A stretch of DNA of 64,000 bases from NCBI RefSeq assembly GCF_000092025.1, contig NC_003062.2:2230001-2294000 (forward strand), read 5' to 3'. The notes beneath the pieces were generated by a model, which was not told the origin of the DNA, ran no database searches, and saw only the letters and a program-made list of their open reading frames with translations. Of the stretch, positions 17,389 through 25,791 are shown one piece after another (the stretch's first letter is position 1; each line of letters begins with the position of its first letter). This DNA comes from Agrobacterium fabrum str. C58. Its GTDB lineage: Bacteria > Pseudomonadota > Alphaproteobacteria > Rhizobiales > Rhizobiaceae. The position numbers and the translations under genes were made by a program.

Positions 17389-18495
17389 TTATTCGGCTGC
17401 GACGATCTTGCCGTCCTGCCACTTGAAGAGCGAGAAGGCCTGCGAGGTCAGGTCGCCATTGTCACCATAGGTGACCTTGCCGATTGCGGTCGGGAAAGCC
17501 TCGCCGCTTTTCAGAACCTTGGCGACCGCCTCGGAATCCTTGGCGCTGCCGGCCTTTTCGATACCGGCCTTCAAGACTTCGACGGCGGCATAGGCGTTGA
17601 GCGTGAAGGCTTCAGCCGGAATGTTGGCGGCCTTCAGGGCTTCGGCAGCGGCCTTGGAATCATCGTTCTTCAGGGCGTCGGAAGCGTTGGTGAAGATCGT
17701 GCCTTCGCCGGCCTTCGCGCCGATGTTCCAGAATTCGCTGTTCGACAGGCCATCACCGCCGATGACGGCAGCCTTGGAGCCGATATCCTTCAGCTGGCGA
17801 ACCAGAAGACCAGCTTCCGGATGGTAACCGCCGAAATAGACGATGTCCGCATTGTCGGACTTCAGGCGGGCCGTCAGCGCGCCGAGATCCTTTTCGCCAG
17901 GTGTCAGCGCATCGTAGAGAACTTCGGTAACGCCGCCGGCATTCAGCGTCGCCTTGAAGGAATCGGCAAGACCCTTACCGTAAGCGCCCTTGTCGTGAAT
18001 GATGGCGATCTTCTTGCCCTTGAGGTTGGCGAGAACGTATTTCGCCGCAACCTCGGCCTGCTGGTCATCACGACCGCAGGTGCGGAAAACGTTGGAAAGA
18101 CCGCGATTGGTCAGTCCCGGCGCGGTCGCCGTCGGCGTGACCATCAGGACGCCGTTTTCGGCGAAGACATCCGATGCCGGAATGGCAACGCCCGATGTCA
18201 CCGGACCGACGACGAAATGAATGCCTTCGGCAACCAGCTGGTTGGCCGCGGAAACGCCCTGCTTGGGCTCGCCGCCATCGTCAGCGAGCTTCAGCACGAC
18301 CTGTTCGCCGAGGATGCCGCCCTTTTTATTGATTTCACTGACTGCCGTCTGGGCGCCATTCTTGACCTGGTCGCCATAGGCAGCAACGGGGCCGGTGAGC
18401 GGCGCAATCAGGCCGATGACGATTTCGGCATGGGCAAGGGGTGCGAATGCGAAGGACGCTGCGAGCGTCACGCTGGTCAATGTCTTCAGTTTCAT
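17389..18495 (-). CDS. branched-chain amino acid ABC transporter periplasmic binding protein (LivJ/BraC type)
   Basis: A 368-residue periplasmic binding protein: signal peptide ending APLAHA, then [22 protein letters not shown] and [18 protein letters not shown], the standard first-domain motifs of type I amino-acid binding proteins. It should deliver branched-chain or related amino acids to a LivHMGF-like complex, but no permease or ATPase genes flank it, so the partner is encoded elsewhere. The ATG at 18495 follows AAGGAG. It is one of many such receptors in rhizobia; the exact ligand is not evident. Confidence 0.9.
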   Translation of the reverse strand: MKLKTLTSVTLAASFAFAPLAHAEIVIGLIAPLTGPVAAYGDQVKNGAQTAVSEINKKGGILGEQVVLKLADDGGEPKQGVSAANQLVAEGIHFVVGPVTSGVAIPASDVFAENGVLMVTPTATAPGLTNRGLSNVFRTCGRDDQQAEVAAKYVLANLKGKKIAIIHDKGAYGKGLADSFKATLNAGGVTEVLYDALTPGEKDLGALTARLKSDNADIVYFGGYHPEAGLLVRQLKDIGSKAAVIGGDGLSNSEFWNIGAKAGEGTIFTNASDALKNDDSKAAAEALKAANIPAEAFTLNAYAAVEVLKAGIEKAGSAKDSEAVAKVLKSGEAFPTAIGKVTYGDNGDLTSQAFSLFKWQDGKIVAAE

Positions 18496-18781
18496 CCTGG
18501 TGTCTCCTTAAAAAGGGGTCGCGGACCCGGTGAGCGCCATGGGCGCCGACCGAATGAAACTATCGGACGCCTCCCGGCGAAAACTCGTTCCATGTTTGAA
18601 TTCCGAGCCTTCCTTTCAACTCATACGGAAGGTTTGATGATTTATGCAAGTCACCTTTGCTGGATAAGCTCTATTAGCGTTAAATCCTTCGCCAGACTGG
18701 CCGGGACCGTCCCCTTCTGAACGGGCAAATCGGCCTTGCCTAAATGCTTGGCGTTTGGCCGCCGCTGGAGGATAATACGCC

Positions 18782-19957
18782 ATGATCGCAGCAGATGAAG
18801 AGTTTCTGACGGGCCTTCCCGTCTTCCGGCATTTTGAAGACGTGGCAGACCCGGCGCTTTACCGCGCCCTGCCGCCGGGTTGGGGGCTGGCCATTGCCGA
18901 TATCGTTGATTCGACCGCGGCAATCGGCACCGGCCGATACAAGGCCGTAAACATGGCAGGTGCCGCGGTCATATCAGGCGTATCGAACAGCTTGGGCCGT
19001 CATGACCTGCCCTTCGTTTTCGGTGGCGATGGCGCCGCCGTTGCCGTGCCGCCCCATGGCCTGCCGGTTGCACGCACCGCCCTTTCGAATGTGCAGCGCT
19101 GGGTGAAGGACGATCTCGACCTTGCGATGCGTGTGGCGCTGGTTCCCGTCGAGGATATTCGCAAGAACGGTTTCGATATTCGCGTCGCCCGCTTTCAGGC
19201 AAGCGAGGATGTTTCCTACGCCATGTTTTCGGGCGGCGGCAACAGCTGGGCGGAAACGCGGATGAAGGAAGGGCAATATGCCCTGCCCGTAGCCGAAGCA
19301 GGCGAGCGGCCGGACCTCACGGGACTTTCCTGTCGCTGGAACCCCATTCCCACAAACCACGGCAAGGTGGTGTCGATCATCGCCGTGCCGGGCCCCTCGC
19401 GGGACATGTCGGCCTTTCGACAACTGGTCATCGATCTCGTCGATCTCGCAGAGCAGGATGCAAGACACGGTCACCCTGTCCCCGAAGATGGGCCGAAACT
19501 CGGTTTCGTGCGTGAGGGTCTTGGCCTCGAGGCCCGTGCCGGCGCTGCCTATCACGATGTCTGGGGAAAGACGCGCCGTTCGCTTCGTATTCTCGGCGAA
19601 AACCTGCTTGTCAATTTCCTCGGTGTAACTGGACTATCGCTCGGACGGTTCAGCGCCGCGCATTACCGGCGTTCGGTCGCCAGCAACACCGATTTCAGGA
19701 AATTCGACGACGGCCTGAAAATGACTGTCGATATCGATATTACACGGCTCGAAAAAATCCGCTCAAGGCTGGAAGCGGGCCGCCTCTCGGGGAGCTGTTA
19801 TTATGGCCTGCACGAGCAGGATGCCGCATTGATGACCTGTATCGTGCCCTCTCCGCTTTCGAAGGATCACATGCATTTCGTCGATGGCGCCGATGGCGGC
19901 TATGCCGCTGCGGCAAGCCGCCTCAAGGCGCAGATGCAGGCCGCGGCGGCGAACTGA
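18782..19957 (+). CDS. DUF3095 protein with class III nucleotidyl-cyclase-like motifs
   Basis: The 391-residue protein belongs to DUF3095. Near the N-terminus GLAIADIVDSTAAIG (Asp40) and FVFGGDGAAVAV (Asp83) reproduce the two metal-binding aspartate motifs of class III adenylate/guanylate cyclases (D-I-x-x-S/T and G-D-G) at the expected spacing of about 43 residues, and AMRVALVPVEDI resembles the following cyclase strand. No membrane segment or sensor domain is seen. The cyclase relationship is my inference from motif order; the purine-specifying residues cannot be assigned by eye. Single gene, divergent from the LivJ-type gene across 286 bases. Confidence 0.75.
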   Translation: MIAADEEFLTGLPVFRHFEDVADPALYRALPPGWGLAIADIVDSTAAIGTGRYKAVNMAGAAVISGVSNSLGRHDLPFVFGGDGAAVAVPPHGLPVARTALSNVQRWVKDDLDLAMRVALVPVEDIRKNGFDIRVARFQASEDVSYAMFSGGGNSWAETRMKEGQYALPVAEAGERPDLTGLSCRWNPIPTNHGKVVSIIAVPGPSRDMSAFRQLVIDLVDLAEQDARHGHPVPEDGPKLGFVREGLGLEARAGAAYHDVWGKTRRSLRILGENLLVNFLGVTGLSLGRFSAAHYRRSVASNTDFRKFDDGLKMTVDIDITRLEKIRSRLEAGRLSGSCYYGLHEQDAALMTCIVPSPLSKDHMHFVDGADGGYAAAASRLKAQMQAAAAN

Positions 19958-20009
19958 AAACACCTCAATGCCCCACCAAGACGCTTACGCAGGAAAAAGG
20001 CCGCTTCAA

Positions 20010-20036
20010 CAAAAAAAACCGGCGTCACGCGCCGGT
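20010..20036 (-). terminator. terminator of the NolR-like gene
   Basis: A 7-bp stem (ACCGGCG / CGCCGGT, 20018-20024 and 20030-20036) with a 5-base loop is followed on the minus strand by eight T residues. Confidence 0.85.
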
Positions 20037-20076
20037 CTTAATTCACTCATCTTGCCTGGGCTTGCATCGGCCAACG

Positions 20077-20397
20077 TTAAGCCGCTGTTTTGCTGCTCTT
20101 CTGCGCCTGGCAGTAGATGTCCTCAAGTGAAGCGAGGATCTTCTTCACGGATTCGGAGTTGCTGGAATAATAGATGGTCTGCGCATCCCGTCGTGTCTTC
20201 ACCAGTCGCTGGGCACGCAATTTCGACAAATGCTGCGAAAGAGCAGACTGACTGAGACCAACCTGTGAAGCGAGAACACCAACAGGCACTTCCGTATCCA
20301 CCAGCGTGCACAAGATCATCAGGCGCTTAGGGTTCGCCATCGCTGAGAGCAAGTCTGCAGCCGCGATGCTATGTTCCGACAGAGATTGATTATCCAT
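20077..20397 (-). CDS. nolR: ArsR-family regulator, NolR-like
   Basis: A 106-residue winged-helix protein. LLSAMANPKRLMIL, VGLSQSALSQHLSKLRAQ (recognition helix) and TRRDAQTIYYSS closely follow, from memory, the NolR repressor of Sinorhizobium and Rhizobium, which controls nodulation and growth-related genes. The metal-binding ELCVCD motif of ArsR/SmtB sensors is absent. ATG 20397 follows AGGAG; ATG 20436 would add 13 residues. It ends with a strong terminator, and the 500-base AT-rich gap lies upstream. In an Agrobacterium context the role is likely general gene control and not nodulation. Confidence 0.8.
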   Translation of the reverse strand: MDNQSLSEHSIAAADLLSAMANPKRLMILCTLVDTEVPVGVLASQVGLSQSALSQHLSKLRAQRLVKTRRDAQTIYYSSNSESVKKILASLEDIYCQAQKSSKTAA

Positions 20398-20939
20398 ACG
20401 CTCAAGTCTCCTGATGACAGTCGGAGAGACGGTCATGGTGGCTATTATAGGTGTTCTAAAGGTGTTTTTATAATTCGGTCGATACGTTGTATATACCTAA
20501 ATCTTGCTTATATCGCGCCCCTTCCAAAGACTATTCTTGACCGATTATTGAGTTAATAAATTGCGCTTAATTTTTTGGCGTTTCGCCTGATTTTATGAAA
20601 AGTGTAATAAAAATATGTATTAGAAATAGTATTTATAAGAAATAAAAGATTAAAACTTAGACGCCTCTATCTCAAGGCTTGACGCCGGATTTTGGCGCTT
20701 CAATCTATTACCACCTTAAATTTAATAGTGAACCAAAGAATCTAGATTAACATTGCGCAATTTTTGCCAAATTTGCAATATGATTTTTATACGTAATTAT
20801 TTTAATGCATAACTTGTGATATTAAAAAATATTCTTTGCCAGCGTGGGAAGGTATGCTTGTGCTGCACGGACTTTGCCCGAAAAGAAAAAGGACCTCCAT
20901 TGAGGAAGCCCTTTGCTCTTGTTCAAAATAGGCGAATCA
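20398..20939. other. AT-rich intergenic region between the NolR-like gene and choV
   Basis: This stretch of about 540 bases is far richer in A and T than its neighbours (long runs such as TTAATTTTTTGG and AATAAAAATATG). It holds the promoter side of the NolR-like gene at the left and the choV terminator at the right. I see no open frame with a ribosome site; a weak hairpin around GACGCCGGATTTTGGCGC is at about 20689. A small RNA gene is possible but not shown. Confidence 0.5.
20881..20915 (-). terminator. probable terminator of the choXWV operon
   Basis: On the minus strand GGGCTTCCTC and GAGG-TCC form an imperfect hairpin, followed by a run of T residues (CCTTTTTCTTTTC), about 25 bases past the choV stop. 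Confidence 0.6.
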
Positions 20940-21986
20940 CTATTTCTTGCGGTGTCGCGTCAGCCCCGCCACGACTTCATCCGCCGAAATCGTGCCTATG
21001 ATCGCGCCGTTGTCAACGACGCCGATCGCACCTGCGTGCTTTGACAGCGCATCGAGAATATCGATCAGCGGCGACGAAGGAAGGGCGGTGGCGGCAACAG
21101 TCAACCGGCCGCTCCTCTCGTCCACGCCCCTCTTCATCACATCAGCGGCAGTCAGCATGGAAATCGGATTCATGTTCTGCACGAAATCCGCGACATAGGG
21201 CGTTGCCGGCTGCCTGACGATCTGCTGCGGGGTTCCGCACTGGATGATGTGCCCACCTTCCATCATGGCGATGCGGTTGCCGATGCGGAAGGCCTCATCG
21301 AGATCATGGCTGACGAAGAGAATGGTTTTCTTCAACCGGCTCTGGAATTCGAGGAGTTCGTCCTGAAGGCGGCTTCTGATGAGGGGATCGAGCGCCGAGA
21401 ACGGCTCGTCCATCAAAAGAATGGGTGCGCCGGTGGCGAAGGCCCGGGCCAGGCCCACACGCTGCTGCATGCCGCCGGAAAGCTCTCCCACCTTACGGTC
21501 AGCCCAGGCGGAAAGGTTTACCAGTTCAAGCTGTTCGGCCACCATGCGTTTGCGCTCGGCTTCCGGCACGCCTGACAGTTCGAGCCCGAAGCCGACATTG
21601 TCGGCAACGTTGCGCCAGGGCAGCAGGCCAAATTGCTGGAAGACCATGGAAACCGTGTGCATGCGCAGATCGCGCAGCGCTTTCGCCGGACAACGATAGG
21701 GATCGACATAACCGGACTTGGTCTTCACGCTGACACTGCCGCGCACGACGGGCGCAAGCCCGTTGACGGCCCTGACCAGGGTCGACTTGCCAGAACCGGA
21801 AAGCCCCATCAGCACAAGGATCTCGCCTTCGCTGACAGAGAGCGAGGCATTGGCGACACCCAGCACCAGCCCGGTCTGCGCATTGATCTCGTCGCGCGTA
21901 CTGCCCTTGTCTATCAGCGCCAGCGCCGCGTCCGGCCGGTCGCCGAAGACGATATCGACATTTCCGAAGATAATGGCGTCACTCAT
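20940..21986 (-). CDS. choV: choline ABC transporter ATP-binding protein ChoV
   Basis: The 348-residue ATPase has Walker A (GLSGSGKST, residues 61-69), the ABC signature LSGGMQQRVGLARA, Walker B ILLMDEP and the H-loop SHD. A C-terminal CBS-like region (DVMKRGVDERSG to AIGVVDNGAIIGTISADEVV) is typical of ProV/ChoV-type quaternary-amine transporters. The start codon overlaps the choW stop by 4 bases, so the two are coupled. It energises choline uptake; imported choline can serve as carbon source or as precursor of glycine betaine and phosphatidylcholine. Confidence 0.92.
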   Translation of the reverse strand: MSDAIIFGNVDIVFGDRPDAALALIDKGSTRDEINAQTGLVLGVANASLSVSEGEILVLMGLSGSGKSTLVRAVNGLAPVVRGSVSVKTKSGYVDPYRCPAKALRDLRMHTVSMVFQQFGLLPWRNVADNVGFGLELSGVPEAERKRMVAEQLELVNLSAWADRKVGELSGGMQQRVGLARAFATGAPILLMDEPFSALDPLIRSRLQDELLEFQSRLKKTILFVSHDLDEAFRIGNRIAMMEGGHIIQCGTPQQIVRQPATPYVADFVQNMNPISMLTAADVMKRGVDERSGRLTVAATALPSSPLIDILDALSKHAGAIGVVDNGAIIGTISADEVVAGLTRHRKK

Positions 21987-22834
21987 AGATCATCCTCCGT
22001 ACCGGGAAGGCGGAAAAGCCTGTCGAGAACGATCGCCAATATGACGATGCAAAGCCCTGCTTCGAAACCCATGGCGATGTTGACCGTGTTCAAGGCGCGC
22101 ACAACAGGCACGCCGAGACCATTGGCACCCACCAGGGCGGAAATGACCACCATCGATAGCGACAGCATGATCGTCTGGGTGAGACCGGCCATGATCTGCG
22201 GCGCGGCAAATGGAAGTTCGACCTTGCGCAGCACCTGCGATGGCGTTGCGCCGAAGGCGACGGCCGCCTCCACCAGCGCCGGCGGCGTCGAGACGATGCC
22301 GAGGCGCGTCAGCCGGACGGGAGCGGGAATGGCGAAGATGACGGTTGCGATCAGCCCCGGAACCATGCCGAGGCCGAACAGCACCAGCGCGGGAATGAGA
22401 TAAACGAAGGTGGGAATGGTCTGCATCAGATCGAGCGCCGGGCGCATGCCGGCATAGATCCACTTGCGCCGTGCCGCCAATATGCCGAGCGGTATGCCGA
22501 TGATCATGCACACGGCGCTGGCGGCGATGACCAGGGCCAGCGTCTCAGTCGTCGCTTTCCAGTAGCCGAGATTGATGATGAGCAACAGACCGAGTGCGGT
22601 GAAGATCGGCATGCCGGCCGAGCGGCGCGTCCAGGCCGAAAGCGCCGTCACGATCGCGACGATGATCAGCGGATGCGGCGCCTGCAGCACGTAGAGCAGG
22701 GCGTTGATGACGCTTTGGAAAATGAAAGAGAGCCAATCGAAGAAAAAAGCGAGATTGCCGGTCAGCCAGTCAATGGCCTCCTTGGCATATCGGCCGATAG
22801 GCAGGCGGTTTTCAGGAGCGCTGAGCCATTCCAC
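21983..22834 (-). CDS. choW: choline ABC transporter permease ChoW
   Basis: The permease has about six helices and the binding-protein-dependent transport motif between the last loops (ALVEAAVAFGATPSQVLRKVELP). The GTG at 22834 (first residues VEWLSAPENRLPIG) gives 283 residues, close to the length I recall for Sinorhizobium ChoW; the open frame continues 60 codons further upstream without similarity. It ends inside the start of choV and is 290 bases downstream of choX. Together the three genes match the rhizobial choXWV order. Confidence 0.88.
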   Translation of the reverse strand: MEWLSAPENRLPIGRYAKEAIDWLTGNLAFFFDWLSFIFQSVINALLYVLQAPHPLIIVAIVTALSAWTRRSAGMPIFTALGLLLIINLGYWKATTETLALVIAASAVCMIIGIPLGILAARRKWIYAGMRPALDLMQTIPTFVYLIPALVLFGLGMVPGLIATVIFAIPAPVRLTRLGIVSTPPALVEAAVAFGATPSQVLRKVELPFAAPQIMAGLTQTIMLSLSMVVISALVGANGLGVPVVRALNTVNIAMGFEAGLCIVILAIVLDRLFRLPGTEDDL

Positions 22835-23124
22835 GGTAAGAAAAGACCTTTCGTGAATGAGAGCAATTCCGGCAAAAATGCAGAGCGGTTTTGCGTCCGG
22901 AATTGCGCAGACAACAAAGAAGCGGAGCTTTTTCAGTGATCTATTGTCACCGGAATTGCTCCAATACAGAAGCGACGGCCGGCATCGTCTTTGCCGGGCG
23001 CGGTGCAGATCCATGGCCTTCGATGCGAGAAAAATTCGCGGGCAAGGTCATGCATGGGCATCGTATTTCCCACTGCATCCGACCTGCCGCGCAGGCCGGG
23101 TGCAGTCATGCATCGTCTTGTGGC

Positions 23125-24078
23125 CTAAAGGCCGAGAGCCTTTTTAACGGCAGGCAGGGCGTCCGCGCTGCCATCCTTTGTCTTGACGTTGGCGAACCAG
23201 GGCTCGATCGCCGCCGGATTGGCCTTCAGCCAGGCGGTTGCGGCCGCCTCGCCCTCAAGACCGTCATTCAGGATCTTGCCCATGATCTCGTTTTCCATCG
23301 GCAGGGAAAACTGCAGGTTCTTAAGAAACGCGCCGACATTCGGGCATTCTTCGACATATCCCTTGCGGACATTGGTGTAGATCGTCGCACCGCCGAAATT
23401 GGGGCCGAAGACCTCGTCGCCGCCGGTCAGGTAGGTCAGCTTGAAATTCGCATTCATCGGATGCGGCTCCCAGCCGAGGAAGACGATCGGCTCGCCGGAT
23501 TTCTCGGCGCGGGCCACCTGGGAAAGCATGCCCTGCTCGGAGGATTCCACCACCTCGAAGGACTTCAGTCCGAAACTGTCCTTTGCCACCATGTCGAGAA
23601 TCAGGCGATTGCCGTCATTGCCGGGCTCGATGCCGTAAATCTTGCCGCCGAGTTCACTGCTATGTGCGGCAATGTCCTTGAAATCCTTGATGCCGAGTTC
23701 GGCACCCTTGGCATTGGTCGCCAGCGTATATTTCGCGCCGGTCAGGTTTTCCCTGAGCGTTTCCACCGATTTGTCGTCGCGGTAGGGCGCTATGTCACCT
23801 TCCATGGTCGGCATCCAGTTGCCGAGGAAGACGTCGATGTCCTTGTTTTTCAAGGACGTATAGGTGACGGGTACGGAGAGAAGCTTGACGTCTGTTTCGT
23901 AGCCAAGGCTTTTCAGAAGCACGGTGGCGGTCGCCGTCGTGGCGGTGATGTCGGTCCAGCCGACATCAGAAAAACGCACCGTGCCACAACTTGCCGGTTC
24001 GGCGGCAACGGCCGCGCTGAACGTCATGGAGGAGATTGCCGCGGCGAGCGCCAGACAGCGACTTCTATTTGCAAACAT
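23125..24078 (-). CDS. choX: choline-binding periplasmic protein ChoX
   Basis: A 317-residue protein with a signal peptide (ending AAVAAE). Three Trp-containing motifs, FSDVGWTDITA, FLGNWMPTME and FLGWEPHPM, match the aromatic box that binds the quaternary ammonium group of choline in ChoX/ProX-type proteins. It heads the choX-choW-choV unit and should confer high-affinity choline binding in the periplasm. ATG 24078 follows AGGGAG. The frame is open for another 290 codons upstream, but that part has no coding character. Confidence 0.92.
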   Translation of the reverse strand: MFANRSRCLALAAAISSMTFSAAVAAEPASCGTVRFSDVGWTDITATTATATVLLKSLGYETDVKLLSVPVTYTSLKNKDIDVFLGNWMPTMEGDIAPYRDDKSVETLRENLTGAKYTLATNAKGAELGIKDFKDIAAHSSELGGKIYGIEPGNDGNRLILDMVAKDSFGLKSFEVVESSEQGMLSQVARAEKSGEPIVFLGWEPHPMNANFKLTYLTGGDEVFGPNFGGATIYTNVRKGYVEECPNVGAFLKNLQFSLPMENEIMGKILNDGLEGEAAATAWLKANPAAIEPWFANVKTKDGSADALPAVKKALGL

Positions 24079-24405
24079 TGTTTGCTCCCTGTTTTTTCGT
24101 TCCCTTGCCATTATCAATATCTTCCGGCCACAATCAACTCGCGTGCATTTGCGTGCTTTGGACCCCCGTTTGCGACAAAATCGTGAAAATCGCCGCCTTT
24201 TCGCAAACCCGATTCGCTGAAACGGCAGCGTGCGGAAATCTGTGTTTTTCCCTCGATGGCACTTTTCAACCCGCTTTTCCGCGGTCAAAACACGCGGCAT
24301 ATGGCATCGGTGCAAACGGGAATCGCTTTCGTGGGACGCGATGTCCGCAAATAGGTTGAAGCATTGCGAAGCGTCCGCAGACGCGAGGCGCTCCGGGAGT
24401 GGATC
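24079..24405. other. divergent intergenic region, choX and tdk
   Basis: These 327 bases hold the divergent promoters of choX and tdk. I see no open frame with a ribosome site, no strong hairpin and no clear palindromic operator. Confidence 0.4.
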
Positions 24406-24987
24406 ATGGCAAAACTCTATTTCAATTATTCGACGATGAATGCCGGCAAATCGACCATGTTGTTGCAGGCGTCCTATAATTATCAGGAACGCGGCATGCG
24501 CACTCTGATCTTCACGGCCGCCTTTGACGATCGGGCCGGCGTTGGCCGCGTTGCCTCGCGTATCGGCCTGTCCTCCGAAGCCCGGACCTTCGATGAAAAT
24601 ACCGACCTGTTCGCCGAGGTAGCGGCATTGCACGCGCAGGCACCTGTCGCCTGCGTCTTCGTCGATGAAGCCAATTTCCTCTCCGAGCACCATGTCTGGC
24701 AACTTGCCAACATTGCCGACCGGCTGAACATTCCGGTCATGACCTATGGCCTGCGGACGGATTTCCAGGGCAAGCTCTTCCCGGCCTCGAAGGAACTGCT
24801 CGCCATTGCCGACGAGCTTCGCGAAATCCGCACCATCTGCCATTGCGGCCGCAAGGCGACGATGGTGGCCCGCTTCGACAGCGAAGGAAAGGTCGTGACC
24901 GAAGGCGCCCAGATCGAAGTTGGCGGCAACGGGAAATACGTTTCCTTCTGCCGCCGCCACTGGGTGGAAACATTTAACTGCAGTTGA
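24406..24987 (+). CDS. tdk: thymidine kinase
   Basis: The 193-residue protein is a type II thymidine kinase (ATP + thymidine to dTMP, salvage). It has the P-loop MNAGKSTMLL at residues 11-20, the Walker B CVFVDEANFL, the lasso/zinc region ICHCGRKATM, and the C-terminal FCRRHW. The zinc ligand set reads as Cys, Cys, Cys and His instead of four Cys. ATG at 24406 follows GGGAG. It is unrelated to the choline genes and appears to be a single-gene unit. Confidence 0.93.
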   Translation: MAKLYFNYSTMNAGKSTMLLQASYNYQERGMRTLIFTAAFDDRAGVGRVASRIGLSSEARTFDENTDLFAEVAALHAQAPVACVFVDEANFLSEHHVWQLANIADRLNIPVMTYGLRTDFQGKLFPASKELLAIADELREIRTICHCGRKATMVARFDSEGKVVTEGAQIEVGGNGKYVSFCRRHWVETFNCS

Positions 24988-25010
24988 CCCGCTGCGTCCG
25001 GTTGCCGCAT

Positions 25011-25024
25011 TTGATTTTTCGCAA
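25011..25024 (+). promoter_or_regulatory. possible FNR/FnrN-type box upstream of the pseudoazurin gene
   Basis: TTGAT-TTTT-CGCAA matches the anaerobox TTGAT-N4-ATCAA at 8 of 10 positions and lies 77 bases before the ATG. The right half is imperfect, so this is a candidate only. Confidence 0.35.
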
Positions 25025-25100
25025 AGATGGCCTGTCCGCTCCTGCGCTAAGACGACGGGGACACATTCGCGTGGATGTGCTTTCTCTCAGGAGCAGAATT

Positions 25101-25553
25101 ATGCTGAACAGAACTGCCAAATTCGCCGGCCTCGCCATCGTCGCCGCTCTTTGCGCTTTTCCCGCCTTGTCCGCCGAAATCGAAGTGAAGATGCTCAACA
25201 AGGGCAGCGACGGTCAGGCGATGGTCTTTGAACCTGCAACCGTCAAGGCCGCCGTCGGCGACGTCATCACTTTCGTGCCGGTCGACAAGGGCCATGATGC
25301 GGCAGCCGTGAAGGACATGATCCCCGAGGGTGTTGCAGAGTTCAAGGGCAAGATGAACGAAGCGGTGAAGATCACGGTCGAGAAGGAAGGTGCTTATGTC
25401 GTCAAATGCACCCCGCATCTCGGCATGGGCATGATCGCGCTCGTCGTTGTCGGCGATGCGACACCCGCCAATCTGGACGTCGTCAAGAACGGCAAACTGC
25501 CGAAAAAGGCACGCGACCGGCTGAACGAGGAGATCGCCAAGCTCGGCCTCTAA
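25101..25553 (+). CDS. pseudoazurin (periplasmic blue copper electron carrier)
   Basis: A 150-residue precursor with a signal peptide ending ALSAE. The type 1 copper ligands are readable: His in DKGHDAAAV, then Cys, His and Met in KCTPHLGMGM at the exact pseudoazurin spacing (C, +3 H, +8 M). Pseudoazurins pass electrons to nitrite and nitrous oxide reductases during denitrification. No reductase genes are adjacent. The ATG at 25101 follows CAGGAG. The imperfect FNR-like box upstream would fit low-oxygen expression. Confidence 0.9.
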   Translation: MLNRTAKFAGLAIVAALCAFPALSAEIEVKMLNKGSDGQAMVFEPATVKAAVGDVITFVPVDKGHDAAAVKDMIPEGVAEFKGKMNEAVKITVEKEGAYVVKCTPHLGMGMIALVVVGDATPANLDVVKNGKLPKKARDRLNEEIAKLGL

Positions 25554-25791
25554 CCTCATATCGCCTCGGTCCCGCACCGGCCTCGTTGATCCGGCATCAT
25601 CGAAATGCCGCAACGGCCGGCGCGGACCGCAGGTTGAGAAAAGTTTCGCAATCATGTTGTATCCCGGTTGACCGGGACATATCTGGAAGACAGTAAATGG
25701 CCGCGGTTGACAGGGAACGCCAAAGGCACCCTGCCGAACCGCGGATTTTTCTTGCCGCATCCGGCCCACGGGCAGAGGAGACGATGACGAC

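Noticed and set aside
22891..24186. 431-residue plus-strand frame over choX
   Set aside because: Antisense to choX, which has a signal peptide and clear choline-binding motifs.
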